The translations under genes were made by a program, and so were the position numbers. A stretch of 64,000 nt of DNA from Methylobacterium sp. WSM2598 (GTDB lineage: Bacteria; Pseudomonadota; Alphaproteobacteria; Rhizobiales; Beijerinckiaceae), in NCBI RefSeq assembly GCF_000379105.1, contig NZ_KB900609.1, positions 2,918,774-2,982,773 of the forward strand. The letters are read 5' to 3'. Below, piece by piece: positions 1 to 8,751 of this stretch; position 1 is the first letter of the stretch; each line of letters opens with the position of its first letter. The notes beneath the pieces are model-generated. The model was given only the letters and a program-made list of their open reading frames with translations, was not told where the DNA came from and did no database searches.

Positions 1-626
1 CCCGCCGGCCCGACCGTCTCGACGCGCACGGCGCCGAGCGCGTCGAGGCGCCGCCGCCGCCGCCGCAGGTCCTTGACCCGGTTGCGGCTCGGCGCCGCGG
101 CGAGGCAGGCGGCGTGGTCCGGGAAACGGTCGAGGACCGGCCGCGCGAAGCGCGAGACGGTCTCGACGCCCCAGCCGGCCTCCGCCATCGCGGCGAGGAG
201 CCCGGCGCCGGCGGGCGTGCCCGCGGGCAGGAGCGGCCAGCGCCAGCTGTCCGAGACGCGCGCGAGGCCCGCCACCAGCGCCGCGAGGGCGGGCGCGAAA
301 GCGGGGCCCTCGGCGACGAGGGGCGCCGTCGCCGTGATGAGCGGGGCGGTGAAGGGCGCGGCGCTCCTTCGCAGCATCGGGCGCGCGGGCCGGATCGGCA
401 GCAGCGCCAGCAGCGCCGGCCCGTCCCGGACGACCACGCAGGCGAGGTCCGGCGGGGCGAGCCCGTGGGCGAGGTGGGCCGCGATCATGCGCCGGCCGTA
501 ATCCGGCGAGGGCGCCGCCGCGCGCGCCACGAGGGCGTCCCAGGCGGCGGGGTCGAGGGAGGCGGCCGGGACGATCTCGGGCGCGAGCGAGGCGGAGGCG
601 CCGCGCGGGGAGAACGGGGCGTTCAC
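1..626 (-). CDS. CelD/BcsL-type GNAT acyltransferase, C-terminus cut by the window edge
   Basis: Translating the minus strand from the GTG at 624-626 gives an open frame of 208 codons that runs off the left edge, so the C-terminal half is missing. It contains SPDYGRRMIAAHLAHG early, a VVVRDGPALLALLPIR strand pair, and a basic SRNRVKDLRRRRRRL stretch. This matches the layout of the CelD/BcsL acetyltransferase family: sensing of a surface-exposed site, then an R/K-rich 'RRKLRRRERRL'-like helix. These proteins usually sit in exopolysaccharide or cellulose loci and are thought to acylate sugars. The start overlaps the stop of the upstream flippase by 4 bp (GTGA), so the two are probably translationally coupled. 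A second family member lies at 56898-58103. The family call is by motif recall, not by search. Confidence 0.6.
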   Translation of the reverse strand, partial: MNAPFSPRGASASLAPEIVPAASLDPAAWDALVARAAAPSPDYGRRMIAAHLAHGLAPPDLACVVVRDGPALLALLPIRPARPMLRRSAAPFTAPLITATAPLVAEGPAFAPALAALVAGLARVSDSWRWPLLPAGTPAGAGLLAAMAEAGWGVETVSRFARPVLDRFPDHAACLAAAPSRNRVKDLRRRRRRLDALGAVRVETVGPA

Positions 627-1969
627 GGGGCGGCCTCGGGACGGGTGGGGCCGATGGCCGCCGTGGCGAGGCCGAGGCGCCGCCGCGCGGCCAGGGCCAG
701 GAGGAGGCCGCGCAGCGCGACGATGAGGGCGGCGGCGAGCGCCGCCCCGAGCACCCCGAGGGGCGGCACCAGGGCCAGCATCAGGGCGACCGTGAGGACG
801 AGGAGCGCGCCCGTGAGGGCCGCGCAGAGGCGCTCGGCCCCGAGCATGCTCAGCACGTCCTCCGCCGGGCCGAAGGCGGCCGCCAGGGCGTGCCCGGCGA
901 CCAGGAGCGCGAGGAGCGGCAGCCCGGCCCGGAAATCGGCGCCGAACAGCCCGAGCAGCACGGGCGCCGCGGCCAGGATCGCGAGCCCCGTCGCCAGGAC
1001 GGCGAGGAACGTCAGGCGCGCCCAGTGCCGCACGAGGCGCGCGAGGCCGGCCCGGTCGCCCCGGGCCTGCGCCTCCGCGAAGCGCGGGGCCGCGACCGCG
1101 GAGGCCGCGTAGGCGACGAAGGCCACGACCTGCACGAGGCGGGTCGCCGCGAAGTAGAGCCCGACCGCCTCGGGGGGCAGCAGGAAGCCGAGCACCAGAA
1201 TGTCCGCGAAGTTGAAGCCCGAGCCGGCCAAGTCGACGAGGGCGAGCGGCAGCGCGGTGCGCATCCAGCCGCGCCACGGATAGGCGCCCGGGCCGGGCGG
1301 CAGCAGGCGCGCGAGGCGCCCCAGGAGCGCGGCCCCCTGCAGCGCCAGGGAGAGGGCGGTGGCGGCCAGCATGCAGGCGACCGCGGTCGCGGCGAGCGGG
1401 GGCGCCCCCGCGGCCACCGCGGCCAGCATCGCCGCCGCTAGCAGCGCCTGCCGCAGCAGGTAGGGCGGCGCGATGGCCAGCAGGGTCCAGGTCTGGCCCC
1501 GCGCGACGCCCTCGCAGAAATCCTGCAGGGCGACGAGCGGCAGGACCAGGGCGCCGAGCAGCAGCGGCCCGCGCAGGCCGGGCTCCACGAGGCCCGGCGC
1601 GAGGGCGAGGAGGGCGGCTCCGGTCCCGGCGAGCAGCGTCCCGGCGGCCAGGGAGAGCGCGGCCCCGAACACCAGGAAGCCCCGCCCCCGCGCCGCCGTC
1701 CCCGTCGCCCGGTATTCCGGCAGGAAGCGGGAGGCCGCCTGCGACAGGCCCCAGGTGGAGGCGTGGCCGAGGAGCGCCGTCCAGACCCAGACCGCCGCGA
1801 AGATCCCGTACTCGGCGGGCCCCATGGCCCGCGCCATCAGCACCTGGGCGAGGAGCGCGCAGCCCGCGGCGGCGACCCGCACGCCGAACACCGCGACGGC
1901 CATGCGCGCGAGGCCCGCCACGGAAGCCGACGCGTCGCTGAGAGAGGCCCCGGCCGCCATGGGGAACAC
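623..1969 (-). CDS. polysaccharide flippase (MOP/MATE superfamily, Wzx-like)
   Basis: This 448-residue protein is almost entirely hydrophobic, with about 12 predicted membrane helices. The first helix region includes GVRVAAAGCALLAQVLMARAM followed by GPAEYGIFAAVWVW, which is the typical start of oligosaccharide flippases (the 'LG..EYG.F' motif). Such proteins move lipid-linked sugar units across the inner membrane during O-antigen or exopolysaccharide synthesis. The neighbouring acyltransferase overlaps its stop codon, which supports a shared polysaccharide role. The start could be Met1 or Met4 (1960); neither has a strong ribosome site. The substrate cannot be told from sequence. Confidence 0.8.
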   Translation of the reverse strand: MFPMAAGASLSDASASVAGLARMAVAVFGVRVAAAGCALLAQVLMARAMGPAEYGIFAAVWVWTALLGHASTWGLSQAASRFLPEYRATGTAARGRGFLVFGAALSLAAGTLLAGTGAALLALAPGLVEPGLRGPLLLGALVLPLVALQDFCEGVARGQTWTLLAIAPPYLLRQALLAAAMLAAVAAGAPPLAATAVACMLAATALSLALQGAALLGRLARLLPPGPGAYPWRGWMRTALPLALVDLAGSGFNFADILVLGFLLPPEAVGLYFAATRLVQVVAFVAYAASAVAAPRFAEAQARGDRAGLARLVRHWARLTFLAVLATGLAILAAAPVLLGLFGADFRAGLPLLALLVAGHALAAAFGPAEDVLSMLGAERLCAALTGALLVLTVALMLALVPPLGVLGAALAAALIVALRGLLLALAARRRLGLATAAIGPTRPEAAP

Positions 1970-2216
1970 CTGGTGGGCGCGACTTGGCGATGCGCCGCCG
2001 CAATGGCGAGTTTAGGGGCCGGGGGATTGCGCGCGGGTTAAGCCGATCGGAGGGATTCGGCCAGGGCCGACCGCGCCTGTCGGCGCCGGCCCGGCCCACC
2101 GCGTCCGGGGCCGCCGGCGCCGACGGTCGGGCTGTCCTGCGCGGGGCAGGTCGGGGCGCGGGCGGCGGATCACGGGCTGCGCGGCAGCCTGGTCTGGCGG
2201 TCCTGACCGGGCCGCG

Positions 2217-2245
2217 CCCGCTCCGGATGCCGCGGCCGGAGCGGG
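2217..2245 (-). terminator. hairpin after the Pls-like synthetase gene
   Basis: Perfect 10-bp inverted repeat (CCCGCTCCGG at 2217-2226, CCGGAGCGGG at 2236-2245) with a 9-nt loop, eight bases beyond the synthetase stop. There is no T-run, as is common in GC-rich genomes. The rest of the 1970-2253 gap shows no gene. Confidence 0.5.
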
Positions 2246-2253
2246 ACCCGCCC

Positions 2254-5200
2254 TCAGGCGGCCCGCGCCGCCTCGGCCGGCTCGGCCGGCGCGTGCACGA
2301 CGGGCACGGCCGGGGAGCCCTCCCACTCGCTGTCGGAGGGGATCGACTCGCCCTTCATGATCACGGTGAGCGGGCGCAGCCGGGCGAAGTCGCCGACCTC
2401 GGTGTCGTACAGCACCGTCGCGAAGGCGCCGACCGTCACCCCCCGCCCGAGCGCCACCCGCCCGACCTTCATCACCCGGTCCTCGTAGAGGTGGGTCTGG
2501 AGCGCCGACATCCGGTTGATCGCGGAATAATCCCCGATCGTCACGCAGTCGAACTCGGTGATGTCCGTGGCGAGCAGGCAGACGCCCTGGCCCGTGCGGG
2601 TGCCGAACAGGCGCAGCACCCAGGGCAGGAAGGGCGTGCCCATCAGGTGCTCCAGCAGCACCCGGCCGGCGAGGCCCCAGTACATCACCGCCACCGCCTC
2701 CGTGCGCATCGCCCACCACGACCACATCGGGTGCATGCCCGGCCGGTAGGCGCCCATCAGCAGCCACTTCACGGCGATCACCACCAGCGTCTGCACCACC
2801 GCGATCACCACGCTGGTGACCACGAAGCTCACCGCCAGCCCGAGCCAGTCCCCGGCCAGGATCGCCGGGTAGAACACGAAATCGATGGCGATGATCGCGC
2901 AGGTGATGAACAGCATCGGCGAGAAGGACGAGGTGAAGGCCTCGAACACCCCGCGCCCGATCCGCGGCCAGATCCCCGGCTCGAAGGTCTGGCGCTGGCC
3001 GAGATCGACCTTCTGGCGGGTCGGCAGCTTGATCGGCGGCGAGCCGAACCAGGTCTCGCCGGGGCCCATCCGCGCGTTGCCCGGCGGCTTCGACTTGATG
3101 CCGATGAGCACGTCGTCCGGGATCACGGTGCCGGGCGGCACCACCGCGTCGTTGCCGACGAAGACCCGCGACCCGGTGCTGACGGGCGCGAGGTGCATGT
3201 AGCCGTGGCGCACCTCCTCCTCGCCGTACACGACCTCGTCGGCGATGAAGTTGCGCGCGCCCACCTCGGCGAGGTCGTAGCGCCCCGCGAGGTTGGTGGA
3301 GATCTCGGCCCCGAGCCCCATCCCGGCCCCCATCAGCCGGTACCACGCCCGCATATAGACCGTGGCGAAGAGCGAGGAGAGCGTCTCCAGCATCACCTCG
3401 GCGGCGAGCGCCACCGCCCATTTGCGCAGGTACACGCCGCTGTCGACCGGGTAGCTGCCGGCCCGCAGGCGCGGCAGGACCAGCCAGCGGATCGCCGCGA
3501 TCAGGAACACCGTCGCGGCCGTCATCAGCATGGCGGTCGGCCAGGTCAGGAGCGGCAGGTAGAGGTGGTAGTCGACGTCGGTCAGGGTCGCGAGCGAGTC
3601 GCTGATCTGGTCGAAGATGTAGAAGGCCGGGAAGATCGGCAGCAGGCCGATGGCCGGGACGCCCGCGAGCAGCGCCGCGTAGGTCACGAAGAAGGCGGCG
3701 CGCCGGGGTCTCGACACGGGCGGCGGCTGCGGGATGGCCGAGAGGTCGACCGTGCCGACCTTGCGGCCGGGCGAACCGTCCCAGATCTCGGCGCGGCCCA
3801 CCACCGTGCCGGCCGGCACCGTCGTCAGGTCGCCGATCTCGCAGAAATCCTCCAGCCGGGCGCCGTGGCCGATGACGCAGGAGGTGCCGACCGCGACGTT
3901 CTCCCCGATCACGACCGGGCCGATCACCAGCTCGTCGCCGACGATCTCCGCGTTGGCGATGACGAGGCGCCCGCCCAGCGAGGCGCCGCGCCCGACGCTG
4001 AGCAGGTCCGCCGCCCCGACGTCGATGTCCGAGATGATCGCGTCCTCGCCGATCCGGGCGCCGAGCAGCCGCAGGTAGATGCGGATCATCGGCGAGCCCT
4101 GCAGCCACTTGACGTGGACCAGGGGCGTCAGGCGCTGGGTCAGCCACCAGCGGAAATAGTAGGTGCCCCAGAGCGGGTAGCGCCCGGGCCGGGTGCGGCC
4201 GAGCACCAGCCACTTGGCGGCGATCGCGGTGAGCGCCGTGACCGCGTTGAGCCCCATATAGACGAGGAGCAGCACCGCCATCTCCTCGAAGAAGCCGAGG
4301 TCGCCGCCCGTGATCAGCAGGTAGGTGACGAAGATGCCGAGCCACTGCGCGGTGGAGAGGGCGATGATGAAGGGCAGCACCGCCGCCTGGGCGAGGCCGC
4401 AGAGGAAGCGGCGCCGGAGGGGCGGCGGCGCGAAGGAGAGATCCCGCGTTGCGGCCTCGGTGCCGACCCCGCCGGTCCGCGCGATCAGGCTCTCGGCCAT
4501 CGCCCGCAGGGTGCGGTGCGCGTAGACGTCCTGGAGGGTGATCGAGGCCAGGACCGGCACCTCGCGCACGGCGCCGACGAAGCGCGCGGCGAGGAGCGAG
4601 TGGCCGCCGAGGTCGGAGAAGAAATCCGCCTCGAAGGGAATCGCGACGTTGCCGAAGGCGCGCTTGGCCGCGACGAGGAGCGCCGCCTCGGTCTCGTTCG
4701 CCGGCTCCTCCTGCTCGCCCGTGGAGGCCGGGGCGGTGAGGGGCGCGGCGCGCAGCGCCTTGCGGTCGACCTTGCCGGAGGCGGCCAGGATCGGCAGCGA
4801 GGCCGTCACCTCGAAATGGCCGGGCACCATGTAGGGCGGCATGGTCGCGGCGAGCGCCGCGCGCAGGCGCGGCGTCTCGATCTCCGCCCCGCGCTCCGGC
4901 ACCAGGAAGGCCACCAGCCGGTCCACCCCGTCGTCCTGGCGCAGCACGACGGCGGCCTGCCCGATCCCGGGCTGCGCCCGGATCCGCGCCTCGATCTCGC
5001 CGAGCTCCACCCGGAAGCCGCGGATCTTCACTTGGTCGTCGATGCGGCCGTGGAAGAGGATGCGCCCCTGCGGGTCGAGGGAGACGGCGTCGCCCGAGCG
5101 GTAGAGCACCGGGTCGGAGCCGTCGCCGCCGTAGGGGTTGGGGATGAACTTCTCCCGCGTCAGCTCCGGCCGGGCGAGGTAGCCCGCGGCGATCCCGGGG

Positions 5201-6318
5201 CCGCCGATCAGGAGCTCGCCCTGCACGCCCGGGCCGACCAGGGCGAGGTGCTCGTCCGCGATATAGGCGGTGTAGTTGGCGATCGGCCCGCCGATCGTGA
5301 CGGGGTCGCCCGGCCGGATCTCGGCCGCGGTGGCGACCACGGTCGCCTCGGTCGGCCCGTAGGTGTTGAACAGCCGCCGGGTCGGGGTGGCCCAGCGGGC
5401 GACCAGGGGCTCGGGCAGCGCCTCGCCGCCGAGCAGGATCAGCCGCAGGCTCGGCACGTCCTGCGTCATCAGGGCGAGCAGGGTCGGCACCGTGTCGAGC
5501 ACCGTGATCCCGTTCGCCGCGAGGAGGCCGGGCAGGGCCTCGGCGTCGCCCATCATGGCGGGGCTCGCCACGAACAGGGTCGCGCCGACGAGGTAGGGGA
5601 CCCAGATCTCCTCCATCGAGAGGTCGAAGGCGACCGAGGCGCCCTGGAACACCACGTCGTCCTCGGCGAGGCCGTAGAGGTCGTTGGCCGAGCGCAGGAA
5701 GTGGCAGATGTTGCGGTGGCTGATGACGATGCCCTTGGGCACGCCGGTCGAGCCCGAGGTGTAGATCAGGTAGGCCGGATGCTCCGGCGTCAGGCCCGCG
5801 GCGCGCAGGTCGGGGGCCGGGCCCGGCGCCTCGCCGGCGATCTCCGCCGGGGTGAGCGCCTGCGTGCCCGCGGGGGCCTGGCCCTTCAGGGACTCCGACA
5901 CGAGGATCGCCTTGGCGGCGGCGTCATCCAGGCAGACCGCGACGCGGTCGGCCGGCGCCTCGGCGTCGAAGGGCAGCCAGGCGGCGCCCGCCTTGGTGAT
6001 CCCGATCTGCGCCACCAGCAGCTCGGGCGAGCGCGCCATCCACAGGCCGACCACGTCGCCCGGGCCGATGCCGCGGGCGGAGAGCCCGCTCGCGATCGCG
6101 TCCGAGCGGGCATCGACCTCGGCGTAGGAGAGGCGCGTCTTCTGGGCGCTCGCCCCGTCGATGAGGGCCGGATGGGCGCCGCGGCGGCGCGCCGTGTCGC
6201 GGAACAGCTCGGCCAGCACCTCGTCGCGGAGAAGGTCAGGCCGCGCGGCGCCGCGCAGAACCGCCCGGTGAGCGGTCTCGGCGGAGGTCGAACGGGCGAT
6301 CCCGGCGGTCTGACTCAT
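2254..6318 (-). CDS. Pls/PosA-family non-ribosomal peptide synthetase (A-T-membrane-hexapeptide architecture)
   Basis: The ATG at 6318 is preceded by GGAG at a 6-nt spacing, giving 1354 residues. An in-frame GTG lies 12 bases upstream. Residues of about 30-540 form an adenylation domain (YTSGSTGVPKGI, NTYGPTEATV, YRSGD and KIRGFRVELGEIE are all present), followed by a carrier domain with the phosphopantetheine serine in DLGGHSLL. The second half alternates hydrophobic helices with three soluble segments rich in hexapeptide (left-handed beta-helix) repeats such as VIGPVVIGENVAVG. This is the layout of epsilon-poly-L-lysine synthetase (Pls) and the PosA relatives, where the membrane/C segments carry out iterative peptide-bond formation without a thioesterase. 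Size also matches (Pls is about 1.3 kb residues). The amino acid used and the product are unknown. It stands alone with its own upstream region. Confidence 0.85.
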   Translation of the reverse strand: MSQTAGIARSTSAETAHRAVLRGAARPDLLRDEVLAELFRDTARRRGAHPALIDGASAQKTRLSYAEVDARSDAIASGLSARGIGPGDVVGLWMARSPELLVAQIGITKAGAAWLPFDAEAPADRVAVCLDDAAAKAILVSESLKGQAPAGTQALTPAEIAGEAPGPAPDLRAAGLTPEHPAYLIYTSGSTGVPKGIVISHRNICHFLRSANDLYGLAEDDVVFQGASVAFDLSMEEIWVPYLVGATLFVASPAMMGDAEALPGLLAANGITVLDTVPTLLALMTQDVPSLRLILLGGEALPEPLVARWATPTRRLFNTYGPTEATVVATAAEIRPGDPVTIGGPIANYTAYIADEHLALVGPGVQGELLIGGPGIAAGYLARPELTREKFIPNPYGGDGSDPVLYRSGDAVSLDPQGRILFHGRIDDQVKIRGFRVELGEIEARIRAQPGIGQAAVVLRQDDGVDRLVAFLVPERGAEIETPRLRAALAATMPPYMVPGHFEVTASLPILAASGKVDRKALRAAPLTAPASTGEQEEPANETEAALLVAAKRAFGNVAIPFEADFFSDLGGHSLLAARFVGAVREVPVLASITLQDVYAHRTLRAMAESLIARTGGVGTEAATRDLSFAPPPLRRRFLCGLAQAAVLPFIIALSTAQWLGIFVTYLLITGGDLGFFEEMAVLLLVYMGLNAVTALTAIAAKWLVLGRTRPGRYPLWGTYYFRWWLTQRLTPLVHVKWLQGSPMIRIYLRLLGARIGEDAIISDIDVGAADLLSVGRGASLGGRLVIANAEIVGDELVIGPVVIGENVAVGTSCVIGHGARLEDFCEIGDLTTVPAGTVVGRAEIWDGSPGRKVGTVDLSAIPQPPPVSRPRRAAFFVTYAALLAGVPAIGLLPIFPAFYIFDQISDSLATLTDVDYHLYLPLLTWPTAMLMTAATVFLIAAIRWLVLPRLRAGSYPVDSGVYLRKWAVALAAEVMLETLSSLFATVYMRAWYRLMGAGMGLGAEISTNLAGRYDLAEVGARNFIADEVVYGEEEVRHGYMHLAPVSTGSRVFVGNDAVVPPGTVIPDDVLIGIKSKPPGNARMGPGETWFGSPPIKLPTRQKVDLGQRQTFEPGIWPRIGRGVFEAFTSSFSPMLFITCAIIAIDFVFYPAILAGDWLGLAVSFVVTSVVIAVVQTLVVIAVKWLLMGAYRPGMHPMWSWWAMRTEAVAVMYWGLAGRVLLEHLMGTPFLPWVLRLFGTRTGQGVCLLATDITEFDCVTIGDYSAINRMSALQTHLYEDRVMKVGRVALGRGVTVGAFATVLYDTEVGDFARLRPLTVIMKGESIPSDSEWEGSPAVPVVHAPAEPAEAARAA

Positions 6319-6330
6319 GCTCTGCTCCAC

Positions 6331-6649
6331 GGCCCCGGGCCGATGCGCGCCGCCCCGTCCGGGACGGCGTCCCGCGTGCTCACGGGCGGTCCGGCCTGCG
6401 AGGCAACGCGCGCGACCCGAATTCGTACGATTCTGGCGCGGTCGCGCAACGGCCCAGGATCATCCGGCCGGATGTCCCTCCGATGAACGGCCCCGGGCCG
6501 CGGTGGCTTACCCTCTCGGGCGCCGGGCCGTCCACCCGCCACGCCGCATTCGCGCGGCCCCGCCCCGTCATCCGGACCTGTCCGGTCCGGCGGACCTGTC
6601 CGGTCCGGCGGACCTCTCCGGTCCGGGCCGCGTGCCGATCCGCCGCGCA
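6331..6649. other. 319-bp gap upstream of the Pls-like gene
   Basis: No gene seen. The gap holds the three 18-bp tandem units at 6574-6627 and a looser inverted repeat (GCGCGACC ... GGTCGCGC around 6410-6450). Because both flanking genes read leftward, this is the promoter region of the synthetase gene. Confidence 0.6.
6574..6627. repeat. three tandem 18-bp units, each with an inner dyad
   Basis: Units start at 6574, 6592 and 6610. The first two are identical (GGACCTGTCCGGTCCGGC) and the third differs at two positions. Each identical unit, with its flanking CC, contains the dyad CCGGAC-CT-GTCCGG. The array lies about 256 bp upstream of the synthetase start, which suits an iterated operator, but no regulator is identified. 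Confidence 0.8.
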
Positions 6650-7243
6650 TCAGATCCAGCGAGGGCCGGCCGCGTCGATGACCAGCACGCGGCCCTGCCA
6701 GATGTCGCGATGGGGCGCCTCGGCGGGCGAGGCGTGCCCGCCCGCGACCAGCACCGCCCGGGCGACGCCCCCGTGCGCCACCATCACGGTCGGCCCGTCG
6801 AGGCCGTCGAGGACCGGGCGCACCCGCGCGAGGAGCATCGCGTAGCTCTCCGCCCCCTCCCCCGGCGGGCGATGGCCCCAGCGGTCGTGGTTGCGCGCCG
6901 CGTAGCCGCGCGGGTCCGCGACGCGGATCTCCCGCAGGGTGCGGCCCTCCCAGGCCCCGAAGCCGAGTTCCTTCAGACGGGGATCGGTGGCGTAGGCCTC
7001 CGGGGCGAGCCCGAGCCGGCGGCGCAGGGTCTCCATGGTCTGGCGGGTGCGCGTGAGCGGGCTCGCCAGGTAGGCGGCCTCCGGCGCCCCCGCGCCGAGC
7101 AGGGCGGCGAGGCGCTCGCCCACCGCCTCGGCCTGGGCGAAGCCCCTCGGATTCAGGGGCGTGTCGCGCTGGCCCTGGAGGCGGCCCTCGGCATTCCAAT
7201 CGGTCTCGCCATGGCGCACAAAGTAGAGCGGGGGACGGCTCAT
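6650..7243 (-). CDS. histidine phosphatase family protein (phosphoglycerate-mutase fold)
   Basis: 197 residues from the ATG at 7243, which places FVRHGETDWN at residues 8-17 as expected for the family; a longer in-frame extension upstream has no support. His11 of RHG is the phospho-acceptor, and the second catalytic histidine is in VMVAHGG near residue 148. The segment LQGQRDTPLNPRG is the usual substrate-loop sequence. Members dephosphorylate small molecules (cobalamin precursors, phosphosugars, phosphoglycerate) or protein phosphohistidine, and the substrate here cannot be assigned. It is divergent from the PPK2 gene 83 bp away, so the two may share a control region. Confidence 0.85.
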   Translation of the reverse strand: MSRPPLYFVRHGETDWNAEGRLQGQRDTPLNPRGFAQAEAVGERLAALLGAGAPEAAYLASPLTRTRQTMETLRRRLGLAPEAYATDPRLKELGFGAWEGRTLREIRVADPRGYAARNHDRWGHRPPGEGAESYAMLLARVRPVLDGLDGPTVMVAHGGVARAVLVAGGHASPAEAPHRDIWQGRVLVIDAAGPRWI

Positions 7244-7326
7244 TCCCGGCCGCTCCCCGGCGCGGAACGCCGTCCGGACGGTTCCGTTAACGATCGCATC
7301 CCGCTCTCCCCGGTGCACGCTCCCCG

Positions 7327-8283
7327 ATGGCGAAGAACAAGCCCAACCGCAAGCCCGAGCCGGCGCCGGTGCCGCACGGGCCGCACCCGCACTCCTCCGC
7401 CTGGGCCGCCGCGGCGGCGGAATTCGAGGCGCGGAGCCCCGGCTCGATGGCGGCCTACGCGGCCGCCCGGCCGGTGCCCGGGCCCGGCCTCGCCGTGGTG
7501 CGGCCGGACGCGCCCTTCTCCCTCGCGGCCATCGACCCGAACGCGCCCAAGGACGCCGACAAAGAGGCCGCCGTGACCGCCCTCGCGGTCGAGCGGGCCC
7601 GGATCCAGGCCTTCCAGGAGCGCCTCTACGCCGAGCACCACCGCAGCCTGCTCGTCGTGCTGCAGGCGATCGACACCGGCGGCAAGGACGGCACCATCCG
7701 GCACGTCGTCGAAGGGGTGAACCCGCAGGGCTGCCAAGTCTGGTCCTTCAAGACGCCGAGCCGGGAGGAGCTCGATCACGACTTCCTCTGGCGCTACCAC
7801 CAGCACACGCCAGGCCGCGGCATGATCACGGTGTTCAACCGCAGCCACTACGAGGACGTGCTGATCGTGCGGGTCAAGAAGCTGGTGCCCGAGCCGGTCT
7901 GGTGCGAGCGCTACGGCCTCATCAACGATTTCGAGCGGCTCCTGACCCTGTCGGGCACCACGGTGCTCAAGTTCTTCCTGCACATCTCCCGCGACGAGCA
8001 GAAACGCCGGCTGGAGAGCCGGCTCAAGGACCCGCAGAAGCGCTGGAAGTTCGACCCCGCCGACCTCGTCGAGCGGGAGGCCTGGGACGATTACCAGGCC
8101 GCCTTCCAGGACGCGCTCACGCGCTGCGCCACCGACCACGCCCCCTGGTACGTGGTCCCGGCGAACCAGAAGTGGTTCCGCAACCTCATCGTGGCGCGCA
8201 CCATCGCGGACACGCTCGAAGCGATGAACCCGCAATATCCGAAGCCGCCCGAGGAACTCGACAGCATCACCGTGCCGGATTGA
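7327..8283 (+). CDS. ppk2: polyphosphate kinase 2 family protein
   Basis: 318 residues. The Walker A-like loop AIDTGGKDGTI lies near residue 119 and FNRSHYEDV (the Walker B/lid region of PPK2) near 170. WKFDPADLVERE and the closing APWYVVPANQKWFRN are also diagnostic. PPK2 enzymes transfer phosphate between polyphosphate and nucleotides, regenerating NDP/NTP or, in some classes, phosphorylating NMP. The single PPK2 domain and about 300-residue length fit class I-III; the class is not resolved. The N-terminal 45 residues are Pro/Ala/His-rich and probably disordered. The protein is cytoplasmic. Confidence 0.9.
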   Translation: MAKNKPNRKPEPAPVPHGPHPHSSAWAAAAAEFEARSPGSMAAYAAARPVPGPGLAVVRPDAPFSLAAIDPNAPKDADKEAAVTALAVERARIQAFQERLYAEHHRSLLVVLQAIDTGGKDGTIRHVVEGVNPQGCQVWSFKTPSREELDHDFLWRYHQHTPGRGMITVFNRSHYEDVLIVRVKKLVPEPVWCERYGLINDFERLLTLSGTTVLKFFLHISRDEQKRRLESRLKDPQKRWKFDPADLVEREAWDDYQAAFQDALTRCATDHAPWYVVPANQKWFRNLIVARTIADTLEAMNPQYPKPPEELDSITVPD

Positions 8284-8751
8284 GCCGACCTGTACGGAGA
8301 TCTTGCGGAGATCATCGAGGAGATCGGCCGGGTAATCCATTCTCGTTCGTGGCCGATGCGGACGAAACCACAACATCACGCCCCGACTTGAGGATTTCTC
8401 CGGAAAGGGAGCGGCTCTGCGGCGAGGCGGGAAGGTCTCGCGCACTAAACTTCTCCCGCGACGCGTTGCTTCGGCAGCTGTTGACACCGTCCGATACGGG
8501 CGTAACCTCGGTTCTCGCGGGCGCGGTGGCGAAACTCTCGTCGCGCAGCATCGATGATGGGCGGGCGCAAGGGCGGCGCCTCTGCGGCATGGATCGCTGC
8601 GGGGCTCTCCCCTGTTCGGGCCTGCGCGGGCGGCGCCTCGGCGGATGCCGGTCCGAGACCGAGAGCCCGCGGCGAAGGTCAGTCTCGAAAGGCCCTGAGG
8701 GGCGCGCGGCGGGCCGGACCCGGCCGCGCGGCCCGACGCGAGGGAGCGCCG
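8284..8751. other. 468-bp gap upstream of the patatin gene
   Basis: No convincing gene. Near 8296-8323 GGAGATC occurs three times at short intervals. A possible promoter lies at 8481-8508 (listed separately). The rest is less GC-rich than the flanks, at about 8390-8500. Confidence 0.5.
8481..8508 (+). promoter_or_regulatory. possible sigma-70-type promoter of the patatin gene
   Basis: TTGACA at 8481-8486 is a perfect -35 hexamer. With a 16-nt spacer, TAACCT at 8503-8508 matches three of six -10 positions. Transcription would start near 8515, leaving a leader of about 240 nt before the ATG at 8752. Confidence 0.3.

Noticed and set aside
1984..6486. Very long plus-strand open frame opposite the synthetase gene
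   Set aside because: It is a shadow of the minus-strand gene: His/Arg/Gly/Asp-rich, with no domains. Long antisense frames are expected above 70 % GC.
8312..8590. Minus-strand 92-residue frame in the patatin upstream gap
   Set aside because: No ribosome site, no domain and a random-looking composition; left as a non-coding gap.
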